From the NCBI GenBank assembly GCA_036677685.1, contig JAVBWA010000029.1, forward strand, positions 26,102-90,101: DNA of 64,000 nucleotides, written 5' to 3'. A program made the position numbers and the translations under genes. The stretch comes from JAQUBU01 sp036677685. GTDB taxonomy: Bacteria > Bacillota > Syntrophomonadia > Syntrophomonadales > Syntrophomonadaceae. Below are positions 7,858 to 16,906 of the stretch, piece by piece (the first letter of the stretch is position 1; each line of letters opens with the position of its first letter). The notes beneath the pieces are model-generated. The model did no database searches. It was not told the origin of the DNA and saw only the letters and a list, made by a program, of their open reading frames with translations.

Positions 7858-9012
7858 CTAATCCACATAGATTAAGCTGCAATTATCCCGTTTTTGCAGT
7901 TTTTGCTGAAGCACTTCCCTGGGGTTGCCTTCAACATCCATTTCCACGATTTTATCCTGGGCTCGCAGTTCCTCAGCTTTACTAATCATCTGTGCCCAGT
8001 CGGTTCCTCCGACGATATAGCGCAGGGGCGCGGTCTCCGGTTTTTTCAGCAACAAGGCCAAACGATCCATACCCAGCGCAAAGCCGGTAGCAGGACGGGG
8101 AAGCCCGAACAAACCTAATAGTTTGTCATAGCGACCGCCGCCTAGGAGCCCATAACCCAGTTCCGGGGAATAGCCTTCGAAAACGATGCCGGTGTAATAA
8201 TCCAAGCCTCTTAATACTCCCATATCTACAACTATATGCTCAGTAACCCCGCATGCTTTCAAGGCATCATATACTTTAAGCAATTCACCTACCGCCTCGG
8301 AAGCGTTGCGGTTTTTCTCCACATAAGGCATCCGCTTGAGTACTTCCAGTCCTCCGTGTAAAACCGGCAGTATCGCAATGGTTTCCTTCAAGAGATCATC
8401 AATCGCCAGGGTATCCAAGACTCTGGCCAATTCAACCAAATCTTTGTTTTCCACCAGTTTCCGTATTGAATCCCGCTGTTCAACGCTCATTCCGCTGTCA
8501 TCCAGCAGGCTGTTGAAAATTCCAATCTGGTTAAGGCTGATCTTAAAATTCTCCAGTCCGATGCTCTGTAAAACTTTGACCGCTATACTTATTACTTCTG
8601 CATCAGCACAGGCTCCGGCCGCTCCCAGCAATTCGATTCCCAATTGCCAGAATTCCCGGTATTGGGCCAGGTGGGGCTGAACATGGCGAAACACATTACT
8701 TATGTAGTAGAAACGCTGCGGAAAAACTGCATCCTGCAGGTGTGTTGCCGCAAGACGGGCAATAGCTACGGTCATCTCCGGCCGCAGGGATAAAATCCCG
8801 CCCTCCCGATCGGTAAACAGGAACAACTCTTCGCGAATATTCCTCCCCGCTCCGGTTTCCACTACTTCCAGGAATTCAAAAGTAGGGGTAATAATTTCTT
8901 CATAGCCGTAGCTCTGGAAAAGTCGGGCTGCCTTTTTTTCTATATCACGCTGTACTGCAACCTCATTTGGCAGCAGATCGCGCAAACCACGCGGTATTTT
9001 CCGATTAATCAT
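7858..9012 (-). CDS. hisZ: ATP phosphoribosyltransferase regulatory subunit
   Basis: A 384-aa histidyl-tRNA synthetase paralogue without the anticodon-binding domain. The class II synthetase core is seen in PRGLRDLLP, RPEMTVAIARL and GGGRYDKLLGLFG. It forms a hetero-octamer with HisG_S and conveys histidine feedback inhibition. It overlaps the upstream yerC by 8 nt. Confidence 0.95.
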   Translation of the reverse strand: MINRKIPRGLRDLLPNEVAVQRDIEKKAARLFQSYGYEEIITPTFEFLEVVETGAGRNIREELFLFTDREGGILSLRPEMTVAIARLAATHLQDAVFPQRFYYISNVFRHVQPHLAQYREFWQLGIELLGAAGACADAEVISIAVKVLQSIGLENFKISLNQIGIFNSLLDDSGMSVEQRDSIRKLVENKDLVELARVLDTLAIDDLLKETIAILPVLHGGLEVLKRMPYVEKNRNASEAVGELLKVYDALKACGVTEHIVVDMGVLRGLDYYTGIVFEGYSPELGYGLLGGGRYDKLLGLFGLPRPATGFALGMDRLALLLKKPETAPLRYIVGGTDWAQMISKAEELRAQDKIVEMDVEGNPREVLQQKLQKRDNCSLIYVD

Positions 9013-9313
9013 TTTTCATCTCCTTATCCAAATAAGCCAGAACTCGTTTATACCCATCCGCCCCGTAATTCAAACAGCGTTTCACCCTGCTTATGGTGGC
9101 GGTGCTGGCGCCGGTGTCGTGGGCTATATTGTTATAAGTAGTATTTTGAGAAAGCAGGCGAGCCACTTGTATACGCTGAGCCATGGCTTTGATTTCGCTT
9201 ATAGTGCACAGATCATCCAGCAAACGATACACATCATCCTCATTGCGCAGTGTTAAAAGCGATTTCACCAGAAAATCAGTATTCTGGTCTTTCCAATTGG
9301 GATTAAAACTCAA
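9005..9313 (-). CDS. YerC/YecD family TrpR-like DNA-binding protein
   Basis: 102 aa with the TrpR-type helix-turn-helix (TTYNNIAHDTGASTATISRV) typical of YerC. The family is often linked to his genes in Firmicutes and is a candidate regulator of this operon; that role is inference here. It ends inside the hisZ start, suggesting translational coupling. Confidence 0.9.
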   Translation of the reverse strand: MSFNPNWKDQNTDFLVKSLLTLRNEDDVYRLLDDLCTISEIKAMAQRIQVARLLSQNTTYNNIAHDTGASTATISRVKRCLNYGADGYKRVLAYLDKEMKND

Positions 9314-9340
9314 ATTTACCCCTCCTGCCTTGGCTTGCTA

Positions 9341-10003
9341 CTACAAAACCTGGTTTTCGTTAATCATCAATTCGAATTCACAGTGCAAATACTGGGCAGC
9401 CCTTCGGGACATAAGCATTTTGGTAAGAAATATTTCAAAGTATTCCATGACCGAGCAGACTTCAGTATCAATTTCTATTTCCATGGTAATTTTTTTGTCC
9501 CGGGCATCTATCTTTAATTTGGAATCGGTAACCGCATAATTAACCCGGTCCCGGGGAGTAAAGGTCGCCATATCACTTTTGCGCACCCGCGAGCGGTGAA
9601 CGTCCGACTTGTCCGCCAAAATTAACGCAGCTGCTACATTATTGATGCTCTTGCCGTCGGCATGCTCCTCATGGTTGCCGATTGCACCCATGATACTGGC
9701 TATTTCTGCCGGGTCCATCTCCAATTCCAGGAGCAGGTGAAATGCCATAATCGCTCCCGAAAGGCCGTGCCCATAGCGGTTGACCAGATTACCGATATCA
9801 TGCAGGTATCCGGCTATAGCCGCTATTTCCGCTTCACGCTGGGAATATCCCAATTGGTGCAAAATTTCGTAACACAGATTTGAAGTTAGTTCGGCATGAT
9901 GCATATTATGTTCAATAGCTCCGGTGTTTCCAATGTAGGCATTGCCGATTTGCATATATTGCCGAACAATGTCGCTTCGTTTTACATCTTCCAGTGTAAG
10001 CAC
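9341..10003 (-). CDS. HD-domain phosphohydrolase
   Basis: A 220-aa HD-superfamily protein with the metal-binding series HNMHHAE, GYLHDIGN, GHGLSGA and IGNHEEH, so the catalytic site appears complete. The C-terminal 60 residues resemble a small regulatory domain (ITMEIEIDTEV). The substrate cannot be told from sequence. It lies 27 nt upstream of yerC and probably begins the his transcript, an unusual companion for histidine genes. Confidence 0.85.
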   Translation of the reverse strand: MLTLEDVKRSDIVRQYMQIGNAYIGNTGAIEHNMHHAELTSNLCYEILHQLGYSQREAEIAAIAGYLHDIGNLVNRYGHGLSGAIMAFHLLLELEMDPAEIASIMGAIGNHEEHADGKSINNVAAALILADKSDVHRSRVRKSDMATFTPRDRVNYAVTDSKLKIDARDKKITMEIEIDTEVCSVMEYFEIFLTKMLMSRRAAQYLHCEFELMINENQVL

Positions 10004-10045
10004 ACTCTCTCCCCCGCTATCCTTACCATTTGAAATTTTGTTTAA

Positions 10046-10136
10046 GCAACGAGGCGGGGGATTAGAAACCGCCGCCTGTTTTGTTAATAAACACCCGACC
10101 GCTTAAAGAAGCGGAAGACATCTTTTCGCCTCATTA
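10046..10136 (-). repeat. Family-1 structured repeat, copy R1 (closing module only)
   Basis: This copy holds only the module bounded by AACGAGG and its complement CCTCATT, with an internal GGCGG/CCGCC pair and a CCGCTT-AAAG-AAGCGG hairpin. The GAAACTGC and UUCG/UACG hairpins of full copies are missing. It ends 10 nt before the stop codon of the minus-strand gene at 10147. Confidence 0.75.
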
Positions 10137-10146
10137 TATGAACGGT

Positions 10147-10680
10147 CTATTTCTCCAAATTCGTTCTGACTTTCTTGGCTTCCTGATAAGCCCGGGTATT
10201 ATCCGGTATGGAATCCAAAAGTTTTTTAGCTTCCGTGATTTTGTTCGCCTTAATTAAATTCCGGGCTTCTTGCAGCCGGGCCGCTGCCAGTTTTTCGCGC
10301 TCTGCCCAGGCAATTTTCTCTTTCATATCATCTGATTTGCCTAGCTGACCCAGCTTTTTAAATTCGTTTATCGCTTGATCATATTTCCCTTCGGCTACCA
10401 GAATCCCGCCTTCGCTGACAATGCGCCGGGTTTCAATACGTTCCGGAAGCTGTGTCAGCATATTAAGATAAAATGCCCCTATCCCCAATAAAAGAATGAA
10501 GCAGATTATCCAAACCGGCGAATATTTCTTTTTCTTCAGCATAAAACCAAGCAAAAAAATGAAAGGTATACCCAATATAAAGGTTACTTTGAGAAACTCG
10601 CGAACCGGCATGGAAAAAACAGCCGCAATTAAGACCAGCAAACCCAGGGCCTTAAATACATTAGCCTGTTTTGGTTCCAT
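10147..10680 (-). CDS. Membrane protein with C-terminal TPR-like helices
   Basis: 177 aa. The first 75 residues hold two to three hydrophobic helices (ALGLLVLIAAVFSM, FILGIPFIFLLGFML, WIICFILLLGIGAF). The rest is a cytosolic or external helical-repeat region (GKYDQAINEFKKLG, NKITEAKKLLDSIP) resembling TPRs. No known function. It lies 3 nt after purD and is the last gene of the purine transcript. Confidence 0.75.
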   Translation of the reverse strand: MEPKQANVFKALGLLVLIAAVFSMPVREFLKVTFILGIPFIFLLGFMLKKKKYSPVWIICFILLLGIGAFYLNMLTQLPERIETRRIVSEGGILVAEGKYDQAINEFKKLGQLGKSDDMKEKIAWAEREKLAAARLQEARNLIKANKITEAKKLLDSIPDNTRAYQEAKKVRTNLEK

Positions 10681-10683
10681 ATA

Positions 10684-11970
10684 CTACCCCTTTCGATTCA
10701 TTGCTTTGTTGGCAATATCTTTGCGATAATGCATCCCCTCAAAGCTTACTTTGGCAACCTCCCGGTAAACTTTATCAACCGCTTCGGTGATGCTCGGCCC
10801 CCGGACTACCACAGCCATAACCCGGCCCCCGTCAGTAATGAGAACATTATCTTTTTTGGCCGTACCGGCGTGGAATATCAGTGTATCATTATTCAGTTTA
10901 TCCAGACCGCTGATAATTTTGCCTTTTTCATAAGCAGCGGGATAACCGGCCGAAGCCAGTACCACCCCTACACAGCGTCCCGCTTCGATATCCATTTTAT
11001 GTCCTTGTAAATTCCCCTGAGCAGCTGCCTCCAGTAAAGGAAATAAATCGTCTTTTAGCATGGGCATCAAAACCTGGGTTTCCGGATCGCCAAAACGGGC
11101 GTTGAATTCCAACACTTTCGGGCCTTCGGCTGTTATCATCAAGCCGGCATAAAGCACTCCCCGATAAGGACAGCCTTCGTCTGCCATGGCTTTGATAACC
11201 GGTTTTATAACCTTATCCAATACTAGCTGATGCAGTTCCGGAGTATATATCGGGGGATTGCTGTAGGCTCCCATTCCACCAGTGTTTGGTCCCTCATCAT
11301 GATCAAAAATACGTTTGTGATCCTGGGCGGCCAACAAGGATACAAAATCCCGGCCATCACTGATGGCAAAAAAGCTTACTTCTTCTCCGACCAGGCATTC
11401 CTCTAAAACAATTTTTTCACCGGCTTTGCCAAAACTCATTTCTTTGATCATACTGTCAATAGCCTGGGCAGCTTCGTCCCAGTTTTGTGCCACCACTACT
11501 CCCTTGCCGGCCGCCAGTCCATCAGCTTTGATTACCACCGCTTTGCCCTGCTCGGTAAAAGAGCGGGCACAGGCATACGCTTCATCAAGCTGGGCACACA
11601 CTGTATATTCAGCAGTAGGTATACCATATTTTTTAAAGAGATTCTTGGCAAAAATCTTGCTGCCTTCCAAGCGGGCTGCTGCAGCACTGGGTCCAAATAT
11701 CTTCAGCCCACCGGCTTGGAAACGGTCAACGATTCCCGCCATCAGGGGGACTTCCGGTCCTACCACGGTAAGGTCTACTTTTTGCTCTTGGGCGAATTCC
11801 AGCAGTTTATCAATATCTTCAACCTTTATGGGAACACATTCAGCAAGTTCCGCTATCCCCGGATTACCGGGCGCCGCAAAGATTTTATCTACTTCCGGAC
11901 TCTGCGCCAGTTTCCAGGCCAGAGCATGTTCTCTTCCTCCCTGCCCAATCAGCAGTACCTTTTTCCCCAT
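10684..11970 (-). CDS. purD: Phosphoribosylamine-glycine ligase (GARS)
   Basis: A 428-aa ATP-grasp enzyme of purine synthesis step 2. Signature stretches are GQGGREHALAWKLAQSP, the ATP-grasp loop IKADGLAAGKGV, and DEGPNTGGMGAYSNPP with EFNARFGDPE near the active site. Monofunctional. It follows purH by 74 nt. Confidence 0.97.
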   Translation of the reverse strand: MGKKVLLIGQGGREHALAWKLAQSPEVDKIFAAPGNPGIAELAECVPIKVEDIDKLLEFAQEQKVDLTVVGPEVPLMAGIVDRFQAGGLKIFGPSAAAARLEGSKIFAKNLFKKYGIPTAEYTVCAQLDEAYACARSFTEQGKAVVIKADGLAAGKGVVVAQNWDEAAQAIDSMIKEMSFGKAGEKIVLEECLVGEEVSFFAISDGRDFVSLLAAQDHKRIFDHDEGPNTGGMGAYSNPPIYTPELHQLVLDKVIKPVIKAMADEGCPYRGVLYAGLMITAEGPKVLEFNARFGDPETQVLMPMLKDDLFPLLEAAAQGNLQGHKMDIEAGRCVGVVLASAGYPAAYEKGKIISGLDKLNNDTLIFHAGTAKKDNVLITDGGRVMAVVVRGPSITEAVDKVYREVAKVSFEGMHYRKDIANKAMNRKG

Positions 11971-12044
11971 CTTAACCTCCCTAATGCGTTTTATATATGT
12001 TTATAAGCTCAATCCATATCGCAATTCTATATTACAAAAGTATT

Positions 12045-13565
12045 CTAGTGTTTAAAATGCCTTATATCAGTAAATACCATGGCGATGCCATGTTCATTGC
12101 ATTCATCGATGCTTTCCTGGTCGCGCACCGAGCCTCCCGGTTGAATTATTGCTTTGATGCCATAGGCCGCTGCCAGTGCAACCGTATCTTTAAAGGGGAA
12201 GAAGGCATCGGAAGCCATCACCGCTCCTTCGGACTTTTCCCCCGAGGCTTCGAGGGCTATGCGCGCAGAACCCACCCGGTTCATTTGCCCGGCCCCTACC
12301 CCTACGCTCATTCCATCGCGGGTGATGACTATGGCATTGGATTTTACATGTTTAACTATAGTCCAGGCAAAAAGCATATCATCAATCTGCCCGGGACTGG
12401 GTTGAGCCTCTGTAACCACTTCCAGGTTCTTGGACTGAAGCTGGTGCCGGTCAGCTTCCTGAACTACAAAACCGCCTTCCACGCTGCGGACCAGAAGATT
12501 TCCCACGGCCGTTACCGGCATTTCCAGCAATCTCAGGTTCTTTTTCTGCTGTAAGCGTTCCAAGGCATCTTCATCATATCCGGGTGCAATAATTACCTCC
12601 ATAAAAGGTTCGGCAATCTTCTGGGCGGTTTTCAAGTCAACCCGGCGGTTGAGAGCAATTATTCCACCATAAGCGGAAAGCGGATCACAGGAAAAAGCCC
12701 GGTCATAGGCTTCGTCCAAAGTCCCGGCAACTGCCGTGCCGCAAGGGTTGGTGTGTTTTATAATCACGCACGCCGGCCGATCGAATTCCCTGACCAATTG
12801 CCAGGCAGCCTCGCTGTCAACAATGTTATTGTAAGAAAGCTCCTTACCATTTAACTGCCGGGCATCCGGTAAACCGCTGCCTGGATTTAGTGAGCGATAA
12901 AAGCAGGCTTTCTGGTGAGGATTCTCACCATAGCGTAAGTCATAGACCTTTTCCCCGGCCAGGACCATATTTTCGGGGAATACCTGCCCGGTTAGATTAG
13001 CCAGATAAGTGGAAATCATCGCATCATAACTTGCAGTGTGGCTGAAGGCTTCCTGGGCCAGCTTTAGTCTTACTTCCGAATTCAGATTACCCTCAATCTC
13101 CAATTCTTTTAATACCGGCCAGTAGTATTCCGGCTTAACGATCACAATTACATCCTGGTAGTTCTTGGCAGCCGCCCTTACCATCGCCGGTCCGCCAATA
13201 TCGATATTTTCAATGGCTTCCTCAAGACTGACTCCCGCCTTGCTTATAGTCTCGCGGAAGGGATAAAGGTTGACAGCTACGATATCTATAGGTGTTATCT
13301 GATTGTCCGCTAATTGTTGAAGATGTTCCTTACTGCGTCTGGCCAATATGCCGCCATGAACCTTGGGATGCAAGGTTTTAACTCTGCCGTCCAAAATTTC
13401 GGGAAATCCGGTGACTTCAGCAACCTTGCTTACTTTAATGCCAGCTTCTTTGATTATGTTATAAGTGCCGCCGGTGGATATGATTTCGTAGCCCAGTTTC
13501 TCCAAACCCTGAGCAAATTCCACCACTCCGTCCTTGTTGGATACACTGATAAGTGCCCTCTTCAT
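12045..13565 (-). CDS. purH: Bifunctional AICAR transformylase / IMP cyclohydrolase
   Basis: 506 aa, the usual length. The N-terminal cyclohydrolase domain has the SVSNKDGVVEFAQGL and DGRVKTLHPKVHGG motifs; the transformylase domain has ELSYNNIVDSEAAW and the catalytic KHTNPCGTA. It performs the last two steps to IMP. It also uses AICAR released by HisF/HisH. Confidence 0.97.
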   Translation of the reverse strand: MKRALISVSNKDGVVEFAQGLEKLGYEIISTGGTYNIIKEAGIKVSKVAEVTGFPEILDGRVKTLHPKVHGGILARRSKEHLQQLADNQITPIDIVAVNLYPFRETISKAGVSLEEAIENIDIGGPAMVRAAAKNYQDVIVIVKPEYYWPVLKELEIEGNLNSEVRLKLAQEAFSHTASYDAMISTYLANLTGQVFPENMVLAGEKVYDLRYGENPHQKACFYRSLNPGSGLPDARQLNGKELSYNNIVDSEAAWQLVREFDRPACVIIKHTNPCGTAVAGTLDEAYDRAFSCDPLSAYGGIIALNRRVDLKTAQKIAEPFMEVIIAPGYDEDALERLQQKKNLRLLEMPVTAVGNLLVRSVEGGFVVQEADRHQLQSKNLEVVTEAQPSPGQIDDMLFAWTIVKHVKSNAIVITRDGMSVGVGAGQMNRVGSARIALEASGEKSEGAVMASDAFFPFKDTVALAAAYGIKAIIQPGGSVRDQESIDECNEHGIAMVFTDIRHFKH

Positions 13566-13577
13566 ATACGCCCCTCC

Positions 13578-14210
13578 TTAAGCTTTTGCAATATGTATTT
13601 TCCTTCCTTCAATAAACAAACGTCCTTCCGCAAACAACTGCAATGCTTGCCAGTAGATTTGGTGTTCTTCCTGCAGGATGCGCTCTGCCAGGCTTTCCTC
13701 ATCATCTTCCGAATGAACCGGTACTACCGCCTGCAAAATAATCGGGCCGGTGTCCATGCCTTCATCGACCAAATGTACAGTGCATCCGCTGTACCTTACA
13801 CCATAATCTACCGCCTGCTGTTGGGCATGCAGCCCCGTGAAAGACGGCAAGAGAGCGGGATGAATATTAACTATGCGCCATTTGTATGCATTGAGAAATA
13901 CTTTGCCTACCAGCCGCATATAACCGGCCAGTACGATAATATCTATTTCATATTCTTTAGTTTGGCTGACAATATAGTTTTCGTATGCATCCCGGTTTTG
14001 ATAGTCGCGCGGATTAACATAAAGTGCTTTAATTCCGTACCCGGCAGCTTTATCCAGTGCTGGTGCCTGTTGTTGATCGCTGATTAAAATCTTTATATCC
14101 GCTGCCAGGTCCCCTTTGGCAATGGCGTTTTGTATCGCATCAAAATTACTGCCCCGGCCTGATGCCAGAACCGCCAGCTTTAACCGACGGGGTTCCATAA
14201 TTTTTATCAT
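13578..14210 (-). CDS. purN: Phosphoribosylglycinamide formyltransferase (10-formyl-THF dependent)
   Basis: 210 aa. Features are LASGRGSNFDAIQ (phosphate binding), VLAGYMRLVG, the catalytic NIHPALLPSF and the Asp in DEGMDTGPI. ATG 14210 overlaps the purM stop as ATGA, with GGAGAGGG about 10 nt upstream inside purM. Confidence 0.96.
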   Translation of the reverse strand: MIKIMEPRRLKLAVLASGRGSNFDAIQNAIAKGDLAADIKILISDQQQAPALDKAAGYGIKALYVNPRDYQNRDAYENYIVSQTKEYEIDIIVLAGYMRLVGKVFLNAYKWRIVNIHPALLPSFTGLHAQQQAVDYGVRYSGCTVHLVDEGMDTGPIILQAVVPVHSEDDEESLAERILQEEHQIYWQALQLFAEGRLFIEGRKIHIAKA

Positions 14211-15244
14211 TTAATGACTACCCTCTCCAAGCCTTTTTCTACCCTTCCTAATAGTATAGGCTTTTCCCCTTTAGCACGCAAGCAATTTAACGCTTTATCA
14301 CAGTGCATTGGTGAGAGTGCTATGATATAGCCGACACCCATATTGAAAGTACGGTACATTTCCAGCTTTTCCACCTCACCCATGGCCTCAATAAGTTGAA
14401 AAATCTCCGGAACCTTAATGGCCGGACTATCGATCAGGGCACCCAGACCTGAGGGCAAAATCCTCTGCAGGTTTTCTGGAATACCGCCGCCGGTTATATG
14501 AGCCAGCCCTTTAATTTCACATTCATTTAAAAGTTCTAAAATGGTTTTTACATAAATCCTGGTCGGAGTTAATAATTCTTCACCCAAAGTCCGCCCCAGT
14601 TCATCAACATAGCGGTCCAACTTCCAGCCGGCTTTCTCCAATATGACTTTACGCACCAGTGAATAACCGTTGGAATGAATTCCTGAAGACGGCAGGCCGA
14701 TTAAAATGTCCCCATCTAAAAGATTGCTGCCATTTATCAAACGTGAACGTTCAACTACTCCAACCGCAAAACCGGCCAGATCATATTCATCTTCTGCATA
14801 GAAACCGGGCATTTCCGCAGTTTCCCCGCCAATTAAAGCACAGCCCGATTCCAGACAGCCCTGGCTTACACCTTTAACCAGAGCTTCCACCAGGGTTGGC
14901 TCCAGTTTGCCCAAAGCAATATAATCCAGGAAAAATAGGGGTTCGGCCCCTTGGGCCAGTATATCATTGACACACATGGCTACCAGGTCAACCCCTACGC
15001 TGTCATGAACACCCATCATCTGGGCAATTTTTAATTTGGTTCCGACTCCATCGGTTCCGGATACCAGCACCGGTTCCTGATACTTACTCTTATCCAAGGC
15101 GAAAAAGCCCCCGAAGGAGCCAATTCCAGATAGTACTTCGGGGCGCCGGGTCCGGTCCACCCACTTCTTGATCATTTCCACCGATTGACTGGCCGCATCT
15201 ATATCGACCCCGGCCGCTTTATAACTCAGCCTCTTATCATCCAT
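14207..15244 (-). CDS. purM: Phosphoribosylformylglycinamidine cyclo-ligase (AIR synthetase)
   Basis: About 345 aa, starting MDDKRLSYKAAGVDIDA. AGAGGAGG about 7 nt upstream of ATG 15244 fixes the start, although the frame stays open to 15421. Family blocks include GTDGVGTKLKIAQ, GGETAEMPGFY and AHITGGGIPENLQ. The 210 nt between purF and purM are otherwise empty. Confidence 0.96.
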   Translation of the reverse strand: MDDKRLSYKAAGVDIDAASQSVEMIKKWVDRTRRPEVLSGIGSFGGFFALDKSKYQEPVLVSGTDGVGTKLKIAQMMGVHDSVGVDLVAMCVNDILAQGAEPLFFLDYIALGKLEPTLVEALVKGVSQGCLESGCALIGGETAEMPGFYAEDEYDLAGFAVGVVERSRLINGSNLLDGDILIGLPSSGIHSNGYSLVRKVILEKAGWKLDRYVDELGRTLGEELLTPTRIYVKTILELLNECEIKGLAHITGGGIPENLQRILPSGLGALIDSPAIKVPEIFQLIEAMGEVEKLEMYRTFNMGVGYIIALSPMHCDKALNCLRAKGEKPILLGRVEKGLERVVIK

Positions 15245-15454
15245 AAGAAACCTCCTCTGATAAATCATGCAATTAATCGCTGTGAAAGCCATACTGTTAT
15301 GTGGAAGAAAAGAGATAAAGGCGAGGGAAGGTGGCGATAAACCTAAATAAAACAACAAACCTTTAGCAGAAAATAGATTTCCTTTCCTCAACCAATAGTC
15401 CGGGCTTTTCGGTAGCATCACAGTATGGATTGAACGAGTTTCAACTTAATCCTT

Positions 15455-16906
15455 TTATGAATCTATCTTGATGGGATAGCAACCGCTGAAACAGGCGGCG
15501 CAGAAATTCTGTTCATCGCTCTTAAGAGACTTGAACATTCCTTCCATGGTTATATAGTGAAGACTGTCGGCTCCAATAAATTTCTCAATTTCAACCTCGG
15601 TCATGGTACTGGCAATAAGCTCTTCCCGCCGGGAGGTATCAATCCCGTAATAACACGGGAATTTGGTGGGAGGTGAAGCCACCATCATATGGACTTCGGT
15701 AGCGCCTGCTTCTCTGAGCATTTGTACGATCTTTTTACTGGTGGTCCCGCGGACAATCGAATCATCGACCATAATAATCCTTTTCCCGCTTACTACTTCC
15801 TCAACCGCATTGAGTTTTAACCGCACTCCCAGTTCTCTGACTTTCTGGGTGGGCTGAATAAAGGTTCTGCCGACATAACGGTTTTTCATCAAACCCTCTT
15901 CAAAAGGCAAGGCTGCTTGTTCGGCATAGCCCAGGGCAGCCGATGTGCCGGAGTCCGGTACGGAAATAACGATATCCGCCTGGATCTTGGACTCCCTGGC
16001 CAATTGCCGGCCCATTTCCCTTCGTGCCTGGTAAACATTGATGCCATCGATGGTGCTGTCCGGACGGGCAAAGTAAATATATTCGAAAACACAATGCGCT
16101 TTACGGGGTGAATTAATAACCTGCAGAGAACGCAATCCGTCTTTGTCAATGACTACAATTTCACCGGGATTGACATTACGTATAAAGTTTGCCCCGATCG
16201 TGTCCAGGGCGGCTGATTCGGAGGCCAGCACATAATTTCCGTTGAGATCGCCAAGACACAAAGGCCTTATCCCCATCTGGTCCCTTACCCCGACCAGCCG
16301 GTCTTCCGTCATAATAACCAGGGCAAAAGCGCCTTTCATATCGATCATGCATTTGGCCAGAGCATCTTCCATGGCATCCTGAGAATACCTGGCTAAAAGA
16401 TTGGCTACCACTTCGGTATCGGTAGTAGTCTGAAAAACCGAGCCATAGGTTGCCAGGCGCTTTCTTAATTCTGCAGTATTTACCAGATTCCCATTGTGCG
16501 CCAGTCCTACCATCCCATTTAAATAGTGAAAAACCAGGGGTTGGGCATTTACCAGATTACTGCTGCCAGTCGTGGAATAGCGGACATGCCCAACCGCAAT
16601 ATGGCCTTTGAGTTCTTTTATATGTTCAGCTTGAATTACCTGGGTTACCAAACCCATACCCTTATGCAGCTGAATACTGTGTCCATCCGAAACCGCAATA
16701 CCGGAACTCTCCTGACCCCGATGCTGCAGGGCATAAAGACCGTAATAAGCTATGCGGGCGGCTTCACATTCATCCTCAGGTTTATTGATAAATATCCCGA
16801 AAACCCCGCACTCCTCTTTCAACTTGTCATCCCACTTTTCTTCACTGTTGACGCTGTCATCATGAAAGTAAGATAAGCACTGCCTTTCTTCTATTTCATG
16901 AAGCAT
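15455..16906 (-). CDS. purF: Amidophosphoribosyltransferase
   Basis: The first committed purine step, transferring glutamine ammonia to PRPP. Start ATG 16906 lies within the end of purL, 8 nt after GGGGGAGG. A propeptide precedes the nucleophile Cys in EECGVFGIF, as in Fe-S type enzymes. The PRPP loop is IIMVDDSIVRGTTSKKI, and the C-terminal FCAACFSGCYP supplies cluster cysteines, indicating the Bacillus-like oxygen-sensitive form. Confidence 0.96.
   Translation of the reverse strand: MLHEIEERQCLSYFHDDSVNSEEKWDDKLKEECGVFGIFINKPEDECEAARIAYYGLYALQHRGQESSGIAVSDGHSIQLHKGMGLVTQVIQAEHIKELKGHIAVGHVRYSTTGSSNLVNAQPLVFHYLNGMVGLAHNGNLVNTAELRKRLATYGSVFQTTTDTEVVANLLARYSQDAMEDALAKCMIDMKGAFALVIMTEDRLVGVRDQMGIRPLCLGDLNGNYVLASESAALDTIGANFIRNVNPGEIVVIDKDGLRSLQVINSPRKAHCVFEYIYFARPDSTIDGINVYQARREMGRQLARESKIQADIVISVPDSGTSAALGYAEQAALPFEEGLMKNRYVGRTFIQPTQKVRELGVRLKLNAVEEVVSGKRIIMVDDSIVRGTTSKKIVQMLREAGATEVHMMVASPPTKFPCYYGIDTSRREELIASTMTEVEIEKFIGADSLHYITMEGMFKSLKSDEQNFCAACFSGCYPIKIDS

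Noticed and set aside
15245..15421. N-terminal extension of PurM
   Set aside because: The 59 extra residues are not PurM-like, and AGAGGAGG marks ATG 15244.
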